The notes under the pieces: generated by a model
The model's input: only the letters and a program-made list of their open reading frames with translations
Database searches by the model: none
What the model was told of the DNA's origin: nothing
Shown here: piece by piece, positions 9,353-17,534 of the stretch
Layout: the number at the start of each line of letters is the position of its first letter
Position numbering within the stretch: the stretch's first letter is position 1
Translations under genes and position numbers: made by a program
DNA from: Mannheimia sp041807705
Lineage (GTDB): Bacteria > Pseudomonadota > Gammaproteobacteria > Enterobacterales > Pasteurellaceae
Direction of reading: 5' to 3'
Assembly (NCBI RefSeq): GCF_041807705.1
Contig: NZ_JBGTYY010000002.1
Location: 127,231-191,230, forward strand
DNA: 64,000 nt

Positions 9353-9407
9353 GGGGAAATCATTTGTAGAAGATCAGACTTGATCTGACAAATCATTTGA
9401 TTTCCCC
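9353..9407. terminator. Long bidirectional hairpin between yciH and ushA, built around an IS-end-like sequence
   Basis: GGGGAAATCA (9353-9362) pairs perfectly with TGATTTCCCC (9398-9407). Inside lies a second imperfect dyad containing AGATCA and TGATCT. The inner 33 bases (9365-9397) are identical to the left end of the IS481-type remnant at 16881. It sits between convergent yciH and ushA and could stop transcription from both sides. Confidence 0.65.
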
Positions 9408-9419
9408 ATTTACCTTTAA

Positions 9420-11063
9420 TTATTTGAAAATAATGTCATCTTTTGGATCGTATTTATCCGCTTCAATCACTTTATTTTCTTCAAAGTATGTTTTCAGCAT
9501 TTCAGCATCAATAAAGCCTGTGTTCACATAGCTAGGGTGTTTTTTCAGTAATGGATAACCATCGCCACCTGCCGCAACATAGTCAGGTAGAGAAACTTTA
9601 TAGGTTTTCTCAGCATCAAACGGTTTTCCGCCGATTTTTACTTCAGAGATGGTTTTTGCATTACGATCAACGGTCATTGAAATACCTGCAAATTGAGGAT
9701 AAGCACCGGTATCAACATCTTTTAATGCGATAGCAGTAAGGCTATCTAATAGTTCTTGCCCTTTTAAATCCACCGTTGCAATCATATTACCGAATGGTTG
9801 AACGGTCAGTAAGTTTTTATAGGTTACTTTGCCTTCCTCAATTGAGGTACGAATACCACCCGAGTTCATAATCCCGATGTCTGCTTTTACTCGCTCCATT
9901 TGAGATTGAGCAATTAAGCGGCCGAGATTCGTTTGATGGAAGCGAATATGTTCACGTTTACCATCTAATAAGCCTTTAACGCTACCCACCTCAATATTTA
10001 GTTTTTGGTCGCCTTCATCTTGATATTTTTTTAACAGAGCATAGGTTGCTTCATCAGCTTTAATTTCAGGCTGGTAAAGCTCATATTCTCTCGTGCCATC
10101 TTCTTTTTTGATGGTTTTTTTCAAGTTTACTGGGATTAACTCATATTTTACTAAAGTAGTTTTGCCATTTTTAAATTCAAAATCAGCACGGCCGACAAAT
10201 TTACCCCATTCGCCAGCTTGAACAATCCAAGTACCATTTTGGAAATCTGGTTTACACTCTTCGCCCGGTGTATATTTCGCTTTGAATTGCCCCTTCTCAT
10301 CAATACAAACGGTATCGTGTGTATGTCCACCAATGATTAGATCAAAAGCTCCTTTATCAAGCGTTCTTGCCATTGTTACATCGCCCGGTGCGTTTGTACC
10401 GTGTTTACCGTCAAAATAGTAGCCCATATGAGTTAAAGCAATACGCACATCCGGTTTTTCAGTTTTGTTAATTTCTGCAAGCGTTGTTTTTGCCGTTTCA
10501 ATCGGGTTTTTAAATACCGCATTTTCAGTTACATCAGGATTACCTAATTTTGCAGTATCTTCAGTTGTAAGACCAACAACGGCAATTTTTAAACCACCTC
10601 GCTCAAGAATAATATAGGGTTTAACAATAGGCTTATCTGTTTTTTTATTAATAACGTTAGCTGAAATAAAAGGGAACTTCGCCCATTGTTCTTGCATTGA
10701 AAGGATTTGGAGAGGGAAGTCAAATTCGTGATTGCCTAACACCATAGCGTCATAACCAATCGCATTCATACCCTCAATATCAGGACGAGCGTTTTGCATA
10801 TCTGATTCGGGTACACCTGTATTCACATCGCCTGCATTTAACACTAAGATTGATCCGCCTTTCTGTTCAACTTCTTTACGAATAGCGTCAATTAATGTTT
10901 TTTGTGCCGCTAAGCCATACTCGCCCTTATCACTTTGCCAGAAATGACCGTGTAAGTCATTGGTATGTAGCACAGTAAAACTATAGGTTTTATCGGTTTC
11001 ATACGCTATTGCAGAGGCTGAGCCTAAAATAGCAAGAGAAAGTAATGTTTTCTTAAAGTTCAT
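9420..11063 (-). CDS. ushA: Periplasmic 5'-nucleotidase / UDP-sugar hydrolase
   Basis: Secreted metallophosphatase that dephosphorylates nucleotides (and UDP-sugars in UshA) so nucleosides can be imported; in Pasteurellaceae such enzymes also serve NAD scavenging. A signal peptide ends at about Ala20 (AIA before YETDK). The metallophosphoesterase domain shows HTNDLHGH, NAGDVNTG, LGNHEFDFP and GGHTHD. The C-terminal 5'-nucleotidase domain holds the substrate-binding region (MNSGGIR, QPFGN, AAGGDGYP). 547 residues, the UshA length (550). The ATG follows AGGTA. dgkA lies 38 bp upstream on the same strand. Confidence 0.92.
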   Translation of the reverse strand: MNFKKTLLSLAILGSASAIAYETDKTYSFTVLHTNDLHGHFWQSDKGEYGLAAQKTLIDAIRKEVEQKGGSILVLNAGDVNTGVPESDMQNARPDIEGMNAIGYDAMVLGNHEFDFPLQILSMQEQWAKFPFISANVINKKTDKPIVKPYIILERGGLKIAVVGLTTEDTAKLGNPDVTENAVFKNPIETAKTTLAEINKTEKPDVRIALTHMGYYFDGKHGTNAPGDVTMARTLDKGAFDLIIGGHTHDTVCIDEKGQFKAKYTPGEECKPDFQNGTWIVQAGEWGKFVGRADFEFKNGKTTLVKYELIPVNLKKTIKKEDGTREYELYQPEIKADEATYALLKKYQDEGDQKLNIEVGSVKGLLDGKREHIRFHQTNLGRLIAQSQMERVKADIGIMNSGGIRTSIEEGKVTYKNLLTVQPFGNMIATVDLKGQELLDSLTAIALKDVDTGAYPQFAGISMTVDRNAKTISEVKIGGKPFDAEKTYKVSLPDYVAAGGDGYPLLKKHPSYVNTGFIDAEMLKTYFEENKVIEADKYDPKDDIIFK

Positions 11064-11101
11064 AGAAATACCTCAGTAAGTATTGGTGTTATAACAGGGC
11101 A

Positions 11102-11464
11102 TTAGAAGAATAAAATGAATATCCAAGTAATTGCCAGTAAAATCATTGATAAAAATACGGCTGCCGAACCAAAATCTTTTGCTCTGCCAGACAATTCGTG
11201 AAAGTCAGAGCCAATACGATCCACAACGGATTCAATCGCACTATTTAATAATTCAACAATAAGCACTAAAAAGAGTGTTCCAACTAACAAGGCTTTTTCA
11301 ATGTTAGTGTCGCCTAAAATTAAGGCTAGTGGAAATAAAATAACTGCACACCAAAATTCTTGACGGAATGCCGCTTCATTAATATAAGCTGCCTTTAAGC
11401 CTTTCATTGAATAATTTGTTGCATTGATCACACGTTGGAAATCAGCTTTATTTTTAGGTTTCAT
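11102..11464 (-). CDS. dgkA: Diacylglycerol kinase
   Basis: Small trimeric inner-membrane enzyme that phosphorylates diacylglycerol to phosphatidate and recycles lipid released during membrane-derived sugar modification. 120 residues, three transmembrane helices (about 37-51, 57-73, 98-119). The catalytic segment ELLNSAIESVVDRIG contains Glu71 and Glu78, equivalent to Glu69 and Glu76 of E. coli. It is upstream of ushA on the same strand and may be cotranscribed. Confidence 0.95.
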   Translation of the reverse strand: MKPKNKADFQRVINATNYSMKGLKAAYINEAAFRQEFWCAVILFPLALILGDTNIEKALLVGTLFLVLIVELLNSAIESVVDRIGSDFHELSGRAKDFGSAAVFLSMILLAITWIFILFF

Positions 11465-11708
11465 AAGTTGTTAGAAAAGTGAATAAGTTAAATGTTATTG
11501 TACTGAAAGAAAAGTTATCTTCAAGGGAGTTAGTATGAATAAAATCAATTAATCTGAAAATAGCAAAATTAGCTTTTTGCAAAAAAATTGAAAAAAATGA
11601 CCGCTTGTTTATTCCATATTGGCTATTTTTCCGCTAATCTAACAACCTTGTTTTTCGGGTGGGTAAATAGTATTTATCCTTATTTTTGTCTTACAGAAGT
11701 GAAATGTT

Positions 11709-12920
11709 ATGAGTCAATCATTATCATCAAAAATTCTTGGCGGTAATTTAGTATTACGCATCGCCATCGGTTTAGTGCTAGGGGTTCTACTGGCATTTAT
11801 TAATAAAGATTGGGCAGTGAGCGTTGGCGTATTAGGTCAATTCTTTGTTAAATCTCTCCGTGCTATTGCACCTATTTTAGTCTTTGTATTAGTGTTATCA
11901 GCTATTGCGAATAAAGAAGTAGGTTCAGACAGCAAATTAAAGCCAATTTTAGTGCTTTATGTACTAGGTACATTTTGTGCTGCATTAACTGCTGTTGTGC
12001 TAAGTTTTATGTTCCCAACAACTTTAGAGCTAACTTCAAGCCCTGATGGTTTAACGCCGCCGCAAGGTATTGGTGAAATTTTAAAAACCGTTATTTTTAA
12101 CTTAGTGGATAACCCTCTTGCTGCGTTAAGCAATGCAAACTTCATTGGTATTCTTGCATGGTCTATTGGTTTAGGGATTGCATTCCGTCACGGTTCAGCA
12201 AGTTCAAAAGCGTTTTTAAATGATTTAGCCAATGCAGTTTCATTTGTGGTGAAAATTGTGATTGCGTTCGCACCTATCGGCGTATTTGGCTTGGTGGCTG
12301 AAACTGTTGCTGTAAATGGTTTAGATGCATTTGAAGGTTACGCACGCTTATTATTAGTATTAGTGGGAGCAATGTTATTAGTTGTATTAGTATTAAACCC
12401 ATTATTAGTGTTCTGGAAAACACGTCGCAACCCATATCCATTAGTATTTACTTGCTTGCGTGAGAGTGGTGTAACTGCATTCTTTACACGTAGTTCGGCT
12501 GCGAATATCCCGGTGAATATGAACTTAGCGAAGCGTTTAGGTGTGCGTGATGAAATTGCATCTGTAGCCATTCCTTTAGGTGCAACTATCAATATGGCAG
12601 GTGCAGCAATTACAGTTACGGTATTAACTTTAGCTGCAGCTTATACACAAGGGATTCAACCGGATTTCGCAACTGCATTATTATTAAGCATTGTAGCTTC
12701 AATCTGTGCTTGTGGCGCTTCAGGTGTTGCCGGTGGGTCATTATTATTAATTCCATTAGCGTGTAGCTTATTTAATATTCCAAATGATATTGCAGCCCAA
12801 GTAATTGGTGTAGGCTTTGTGATTGGAGTAATTCAAGATTCAGTTGAAACAGCATTAAACTCTTCAACAGACGTACTATTTACCGCAGCGGTAAGTTACG
12901 CAGAAGATCAAAAAGCGTAG
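11709..12920 (+). CDS. sstT: Serine/threonine:sodium symporter
   Basis: Inner-membrane transporter of the DAACS (glutamate transporter-like) family that imports serine and threonine with sodium. 403 residues with about eight transmembrane segments and two re-entrant loops. Family motifs include the serine-rich TRSSAANIPVN loop, PLGATINMAGAAITVTVLTLAAAY and the GASGVAGGSLLLIPLA segment. The ATG lies behind AGAAGTGAA. A terminator follows immediately. A 244-bp upstream region contains an uptake sequence (ACCGCTTGT, near 11600). Confidence 0.94.
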   Translation: MSQSLSSKILGGNLVLRIAIGLVLGVLLAFINKDWAVSVGVLGQFFVKSLRAIAPILVFVLVLSAIANKEVGSDSKLKPILVLYVLGTFCAALTAVVLSFMFPTTLELTSSPDGLTPPQGIGEILKTVIFNLVDNPLAALSNANFIGILAWSIGLGIAFRHGSASSKAFLNDLANAVSFVVKIVIAFAPIGVFGLVAETVAVNGLDAFEGYARLLLVLVGAMLLVVLVLNPLLVFWKTRRNPYPLVFTCLRESGVTAFFTRSSAANIPVNMNLAKRLGVRDEIASVAIPLGATINMAGAAITVTVLTLAAAYTQGIQPDFATALLLSIVASICACGASGVAGGSLLLIPLACSLFNIPNDIAAQVIGVGFVIGVIQDSVETALNSSTDVLFTAAVSYAEDQKA

Positions 12921-12939
12921 TTTCTCTTTTCTCGGATAA

Positions 12940-12966
12940 GGTAGACTTTTTAGTCTGCCTTTCTTT
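12940..12966 (+). terminator. Terminator after sstT
   Basis: GGTAGACT (12940-12947) pairs with AGTCTGCC (12952-12959, one G-T pair), then TTTCTTTTTT. Confidence 0.75.
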
Positions 12967-12977
12967 TTTCGGTTTAT

Positions 12978-12999
12978 TTTTGCGATCTGCGTCGAAAAT
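12978..12999 (+). promoter_or_regulatory. Probable CRP-S (Sxy-dependent) competence site upstream of comEC
   Basis: The sequence TGCGA-N6-TCGAA, flanked by T-runs and A-runs, matches the CRP-S type (TGCGA-N6-TCGCA) that drives competence genes in Pasteurellaceae, rather than the ordinary TGTGA form. A TATCAT hexamer at 13021-13026 could be the -10, placing the site near -44 as in a class II promoter without a -35 box. Confidence 0.6.
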
Positions 13000-13067
13000 T
13001 TACCAAATTCTTCTGAAAACTATCATCTTTAACGGCATACTTGGGTTAAAAAATTAACCTTTTGATT

Positions 13068-15347
13068 ATGTTGGATCGTTTTTGTATTGCTCTCTTTTTA
13101 TTCCATCTGCCTATCTTGCTGTTGCCTAGAGATTGGCTAATAGCTGGCATTACTTTGGGTGGAGTAATCTTAATCTACAGCATTTATGTTCGAGCCAAAC
13201 TTATTTTTCTACTTGGTATGATAATCTGCGTTAGTTATTTTCACATTTTCCAAGTTGCAAAAAATGTGGAAAATATAACCGCTAGTAAACAGAACACTCA
13301 ATTTAAAATTAGCAAAATCCTTAAGCAAACCGATTATCAAACCGCTATTGCTACACTGCCAACTGGTGAGAATATCTACCTAAATTGGCAAGCAGAGCAG
13401 CCATTATTGCTTAATCACTATTATCAAGCAGAACTCACACTACGCCCGATTTCGGCCCGCAGTAATATCAGTAATTTTGATCGCCAGCGTTGGTATTTTG
13501 CCAATCATATCCATATGACGGCGACTGCTCGGAAAGTGGAAAAATTAGCTCAAATAGAGAGTAGCTTTCGGACAGACTGGCTACATAAAGTTAAAGCAGA
13601 CACGGAAAATTTACCTACACAAGGCTTATTATTAGCGCTTGCTTTCGGCGAAAGAGCTTGGCTAAAAACAGCTGATTGGGGGCTATTTCAACAAACAGCC
13701 ACAGCTCATTTAATTGCTATTTCAGGCTTACACATTGGGCTTGCGATGCTGTTTGGATTTTATTTGGCGAAAAGCCTGCAATGGTTTTGTTTGAAAAGTA
13801 GGCTTAAGTGGTTACAAGCGGTCGGATTTTCACTTTATTTTGCAAGAATAGTGGGCTTTCTAACCGCCTTTGTTTATAGCTATTTAGCGGGCTTTGCTGA
13901 GCCGACAGTAAGAGCCTTATTCGCTATTGCCTTTGTGTTGCTTTGCCAATATTTAAGGCGGCATTACACCGCTTGGCAACTTTGGTGGAGAATTGTAGCC
14001 TTATTGGTGGTTATTGACCCACTCAGTTTACTTTCTGACAGTTTTTGGCTCTCTGTGTTAGCGGTAGTCAGCTTGATTCTGTGGTATCAAATTTTCCCTT
14101 TAAATCGCTTTATTTCTGATGAAACTCGCAAAAAAATGATGAAATTCAACCGCTTGTGGTTATCACTTTTGCATTTACAAATTGGAATTTGGCTGGTTTT
14201 CTCGCCTGTTCAGCTCTATTTTTTTGAGGGCGTATCTGCCTTTGCCTTACTTGCCAATCTGATTATTGTACCTCTTTACAGTTTTTTGCTTGTACCGCTG
14301 ATTTTATTCAGTCTATTAACCGACAACCTCTTTTCTACTTGGCAACTGGCGGATTATCTTGCTCAAGAGAGTTTATGGCTATTAACACCCCTTTCTAATG
14401 CGTGGTTTACGCTAAGCTATTGGCAACAATGGCAGTTGCTTTCACTTAATCTATTGGTTTTATTATGTCTTTATTGCAAAGTATATGAGCTTTCTTATAA
14501 AAAATGGCTCAGTGCAGTTACATTATCAATATTGTTCAACTTGAGTTTTTATCTGCATAAATGGGCTAGTCAAGCCAAATCAGAATGGATTATGTTTGAT
14601 GTTGGGCAAGGGTTAGCAATGGCATTGATTTATGAGCAAAACAAAGCAGTAATTTATGACACAGGTTCAAGTTGGCAATCTGGTGATGGCAAGATAAATT
14701 CAATGGCAAAGCTCGAAATATTGCCCTATCTAAAACGCAACGGCATTTCTGTAGAAGCCATTTTTCTCAGCCACGATGATAATGACCACTCAGGTGGAGT
14801 AGTCGATTTACTCTCTGCTTACCCAAATGCTCGGCTGATTAGCTCAAGTAAAGTTCGTTACCGCAATGTTGCACCGGAACCTTGCATTCAAGGGAAGTCG
14901 TGGCAGTTCGGAGAATGGCATTTATCCGCATTTTACCCATCACAAATTGTAGAACGAGCTAAAAATCACGACTCTTGCATTATTTTGGCAAAAAATGACC
15001 GCTTGCAGATTTTGCTCACAGGCGATTCTGGCATAGAGCAAGAACGCCGATTTGCCCCAAATATCAGGAAAATTGATTTCTTACAAGTCGGGCATCACGG
15101 CAGTAAAAGTAGTACTAGTGAAACCTTACTAGCCTTAGCCGAACCGCAATTCGCTTTTATTTCCGCAGGCAGATGGAATCCGTGGAAATTACCAAACAAG
15201 CAAGTAGTCGAGCGTTTAGAAAGAAAAGGCATTGAAGTATTAAATACCGCAAAAGTCGGAATGATTAGGGTTAAGTTTTATCAAAACTCATTTAAAATTA
15301 TGCAAGCGAGAGACTTATTTTCGCCTTGGTATAAGCAGTTTTATTGA
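13068..15347 (+). CDS. comEC: DNA uptake channel ComEC/Rec2
   Basis: Inner-membrane channel that carries transforming single-stranded DNA into the cytoplasm. Domains in order: N-terminal hydrophobic helices and OB-like DUF4131 (to about residue 170), the multi-spanning competence domain with LIAISGLHIGLAM (about 215-470), and a C-terminal metallo-beta-lactamase-like domain with DVGQGLAMAL, LSHDDNDHSGG, LTGDSG and VGHHGSKSS. About 759 residues. I use the ATG at 13068; a TTG at 13062 is in frame. No clear Shine-Dalgarno sequence is seen, and a small GGTTAA/TTAACC hairpin (13044-13059) precedes the start. The intact gene suggests natural competence. Confidence 0.93.
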   Translation: MLDRFCIALFLFHLPILLLPRDWLIAGITLGGVILIYSIYVRAKLIFLLGMIICVSYFHIFQVAKNVENITASKQNTQFKISKILKQTDYQTAIATLPTGENIYLNWQAEQPLLLNHYYQAELTLRPISARSNISNFDRQRWYFANHIHMTATARKVEKLAQIESSFRTDWLHKVKADTENLPTQGLLLALAFGERAWLKTADWGLFQQTATAHLIAISGLHIGLAMLFGFYLAKSLQWFCLKSRLKWLQAVGFSLYFARIVGFLTAFVYSYLAGFAEPTVRALFAIAFVLLCQYLRRHYTAWQLWWRIVALLVVIDPLSLLSDSFWLSVLAVVSLILWYQIFPLNRFISDETRKKMMKFNRLWLSLLHLQIGIWLVFSPVQLYFFEGVSAFALLANLIIVPLYSFLLVPLILFSLLTDNLFSTWQLADYLAQESLWLLTPLSNAWFTLSYWQQWQLLSLNLLVLLCLYCKVYELSYKKWLSAVTLSILFNLSFYLHKWASQAKSEWIMFDVGQGLAMALIYEQNKAVIYDTGSSWQSGDGKINSMAKLEILPYLKRNGISVEAIFLSHDDNDHSGGVVDLLSAYPNARLISSSKVRYRNVAPEPCIQGKSWQFGEWHLSAFYPSQIVERAKNHDSCIILAKNDRLQILLTGDSGIEQERRFAPNIRKIDFLQVGHHGSKSSTSETLLALAEPQFAFISAGRWNPWKLPNKQVVERLERKGIEVLNTAKVGMIRVKFYQNSFKIMQARDLFSPWYKQFY

Positions 15348-15360
15348 TCAAATAGGTTTA

Positions 15361-15385
15361 CCTAGCACGGCAAAGCCGTACTAGG
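15361..15385. repeat. Palindromic hairpin between convergent comEC and queA
   Basis: CCTAGCACGGC and GCCGTACTAGG form an imperfect stem (one mismatch) around AAA. It lies 14 bp after comEC and 34 bp before the queA stop, so it may end both transcripts. It resembles other short palindromes in the window. Confidence 0.5.
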
Positions 15386-15418
15386 TTAGGCATAATTCAG
15401 GCTCTTTGGGGCTGTAGG

Positions 15419-16507
15419 TTAGAGTGGCACATCATTCAACGCATTCGGATTTTTATTAATAAACATTGCATCACCATAGCTGAAGAATCGGTATTTTGCC
15501 TCAACAGCGTGGGCATAGGCGTTCATTGTGTTTTTGTAGCCTGCAAAAGCAGAAACTAACATAATCAATGTCGATTCTGGTAAATGGAAATTCGTTACTA
15601 ACGCATCAACGACTTTGAAGGTTTTTCCAGGATAAAGGAAAATGGATGTATCTGAGAAGAATGGTGAAATCAGTTTGCCTTCCTTTTCGGCTGCTTGAGC
15701 GGCACTTTCAACCGAACGAACAGAGGTTGTACCAACCGCAATCACACGTTTGCCGTTAGCTTTAGTTGCTAAAATTTTATCCACCACTTCTTGGCTCACT
15801 TCGGCATATTCTGCGTGCATTTTATGTTCTTCAATCGTATCTACTCGCACAGGTTGAAATGTGCCAGCCCCAACGTGGAGGGTAACAAATGCGGTATTTA
15901 CGCCTTTTACTTTCAGTTTTTCAAGCATTGCATTATCAAAATGTAAGCCTGCGGTTGGGGCAGCAACAGCTCCTAACACTTTGCTGTAAACCGTTTGATA
16001 ACGCTCTTGGTCAGCATCTTCATCTGGGCGGTTGATATAAGGCGGCAGAGGCATATGTCCAGCCAGTTGTAATAAATCAAACAACGGATGTTGCTCACTA
16101 AATTTGAGTTCAAATAATGTATCGTGGCGGGCGACCATTGTGGCAGTAAATCCATTTCCTTCGCCTAACTTATCTTCCCCGAAAATTAACTCAGCCCCTT
16201 CTTTTGGTGCTTTTGAGGCTTTAACGTGAGCCAAACAGCGGTGTTCATCTAACACACGTTCGACCAACGCCTCGACTTTCCCTCCGCTTGGTTTACGACC
16301 GTAAAGACGAGCAGGGATTACACGGGTGTTATTGAAGATCAGTAGATCCCCTTCATTAATATGATCGTATAAATCCACAAATTGTTGATCGGCAAACTTG
16401 CCTGTTTCGCCATTTAAGTGGAGCAACCGGCTGGCAGAACGCTCAGCAGTCGGGTAGCGAGCGATGAGCTCATCGGGTAAGTCAAAATGAAAATCTGAAA
16501 CTAACAC
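15419..16507 (-). CDS. queA: S-adenosylmethionine:tRNA ribosyltransferase-isomerase
   Basis: Builds epoxyqueuosine at the wobble base of GUN-anticodon tRNAs by transferring the ribosyl moiety of SAM. Family blocks are clear: FDLPDELIARYP, ADQQFVDL, LIFNNTRVIPARLYG, MPLPPYI, AVAAPTAGLHF, THVGAGTFQPV-like LHVGAGTFQPVR and NFHLPESTL. I chose the GTG at 16507, giving MLVSDFHFDLP and 362 residues, which matches the MRVSDF-type start of relatives. An upstream ATG at 16582 would add 25 unrelated residues. Confidence 0.95.
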   Translation of the reverse strand: MLVSDFHFDLPDELIARYPTAERSASRLLHLNGETGKFADQQFVDLYDHINEGDLLIFNNTRVIPARLYGRKPSGGKVEALVERVLDEHRCLAHVKASKAPKEGAELIFGEDKLGEGNGFTATMVARHDTLFELKFSEQHPLFDLLQLAGHMPLPPYINRPDEDADQERYQTVYSKVLGAVAAPTAGLHFDNAMLEKLKVKGVNTAFVTLHVGAGTFQPVRVDTIEEHKMHAEYAEVSQEVVDKILATKANGKRVIAVGTTSVRSVESAAQAAEKEGKLISPFFSDTSIFLYPGKTFKVVDALVTNFHLPESTLIMLVSAFAGYKNTMNAYAHAVEAKYRFFSYGDAMFINKNPNALNDVPL

Positions 16508-16666
16508 GGTTATTCTATTCTCTGTAGTATAAAAATGGCGGAAATGATAGCATAAAAAGGAAGATAAGTCAGAAAAGCACACTCATCCTCAAAATGGAGC
16601 TTGCTAGCCTAAAGAAATTCTTATAGACTCGAAAAATCAAGTTCTCTTCTTTAGTTAGTTTGTATT

Positions 16667-16885
16667 ATGAAAAAAGCACCTGATTTTATTTTAACTGCTA
16701 TTGGATTGGGCGTATCGCTAGCTTCTCAAGCTAATACGATTGCACCAGAAAGAATCGATCCGTTCCAACAACAAATTGATGCTGCTCAGCAACAACGCCA
16801 ACAGCAATACCAACAAAATCAAGCAGAGCAGTTACAACATCAGGCAGATGTGCGGCTTGATACTCGTATTACAGATAAACTGTAG
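16667..16885 (+). pseudogene. 5' fragment of a two-partner-secretion transporter gene (TpsB/ShlB type), cut by an IS
   Basis: 72 codons remain. The product starts with a signal peptide (MKKAPDFILTAIGLGVSLASQA), then IDPFQQQIDAAQQQRQQQ, a glutamine-rich stretch as in the N-terminal plug-helix region of FhaC/ShlB/HMW1B outer-membrane transporters, and ADVRLDTRI, as before their first POTRA domain. Reading stops at TAG (16883-16885), which belongs to the left end of the IS481-type element at 16881. POTRA domains and the beta-barrel are missing. Assignment rests on this short N-terminus, so it is likely but not certain. Confidence 0.6.
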
Positions 16886-17141
16886 AAGATCAGACTTGAT
16901 CTGACAAATCATTATAAAAAGTGAGAGTTTCCCGTTTAGAATATGGGTGTCAAAAATCAATCTAAACAAAAAGGAAACTCTCATGTTTTATTCTAATCCT
17001 CTCATTAAACACAAGACTGGTTTGCTTAATTTAGCAGAAGAACTTGGAAATATTTCACAAGCCTGTAAAGCAATGGGAATGAGTCGAGATACATTCTATC
17101 GCTATCAACAAGCAGTGGAACAAGGTGGGGTTGATCTTCTA
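16881..17141 (+). mobile_element. Left end of a truncated IS481-type insertion sequence
   Basis: It starts with TGTAGAAGATCAGACTTGAT and continues closely parallel to the copy that begins at 63876: both share GTGAGAGTTTCCCGTTTAGA, the leader and the transposase start. The recognisable element ends at about 17141, where the transposase frame turns into unrelated sequence. The right end is absent, so either the element was inserted and then lost its 3' part in an adjacent deletion, or the fragment arose by recombination. Confidence 0.75.
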
Positions 17142-17363
17142 CATATAAATAACATTCTTATGCCTATAATTCCATTTTCATTGGGGGGCGAGTATTTAAA
17201 TGAAAATTTAGTATCCTACCCTAGATGTGAGGGAATAAAAATTAAATTTTGCAAAACTATCAGTGAATATAGTGATGGTATGCAGGTGAAGTTAGATGAG
17301 GTATATAGACTAAATTCCTCCGATATCCCTGATAGCATTAGCGCCCACGCTAATGCTATTTAA
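16983..17363 (+). pseudogene. Truncated IS481-type transposase fused in frame to an orphan 3' coding fragment
   Basis: Residues 1-53 (MFYSNPLIKHKTGLLNLAEE... to GGVD) are the N-terminal helix-turn-helix of an IS481-family transposase, with GNISQACKAMGMSRDTFYRY as the recognition region. From about residue 53 the sequence is no longer transposase: it runs HINNILMPIIPFSLGGEYLN and on to the end, contains no DDE motifs, and I do not recognise it. It looks like the 3' end of a resident gene joined by deletion. The last ten residues are encoded by a perfect hairpin (17332-17359). The start codon is the same as in the copy at 63978. Confidence 0.65.
17332..17359. repeat. Perfect 12-bp inverted repeat at the end of the chimeric ORF
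   Basis: ATAGCATTAGCG (17332-17343) and CGCTAATGCTAT (17348-17359) with loop CCCA. No U-run follows. It could be a terminator of the lost locus or a dispersed palindrome. Confidence 0.5.
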
Positions 17364-17371
17364 TATAAGTT

Positions 17372-17429
17372 ACAAGCGGCCAATTATTCTGAATATTTTG
17401 CAAATTTTAGCGGTAAATTAACCGCTTGT
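17372..17429. terminator. Uptake-sequence pair forming a hairpin
   Basis: ACAAGCGG (17372-17379) and CCGCTTGT (17422-17429) are inverted uptake cores 42 bp apart, with a second dyad AGCGGTAAATTAACCGCT inside. It lies downstream of the purK stop on the other strand and after the IS scar. Confidence 0.4.
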
Positions 17430-17431
17430 TT

Positions 17432-17455
17432 GGTACGAGTGAGGACGCTCGCACC
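17432..17455. repeat. Short palindromic repeat
   Basis: GGTACGAG-TGAGGACG-CTCGCACC forms an imperfect hairpin. It belongs to the class of small GC-richer palindromes also seen at 15361, 22724, 58927 and 60512. Confidence 0.4.
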
Positions 17456-17534
17456 ATTGGGGAGGCAGTAAAAAAGCACAAGTCAGATAACTTGTACTTT
17501 ATAGATTTGCAAGAAATTATCAAAATTCAACCGC

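Noticed and set aside
16508..16582. 25-residue extension of QueA
   Set aside because: No similarity to QueA; the GTG at 16507 gives the conserved start.
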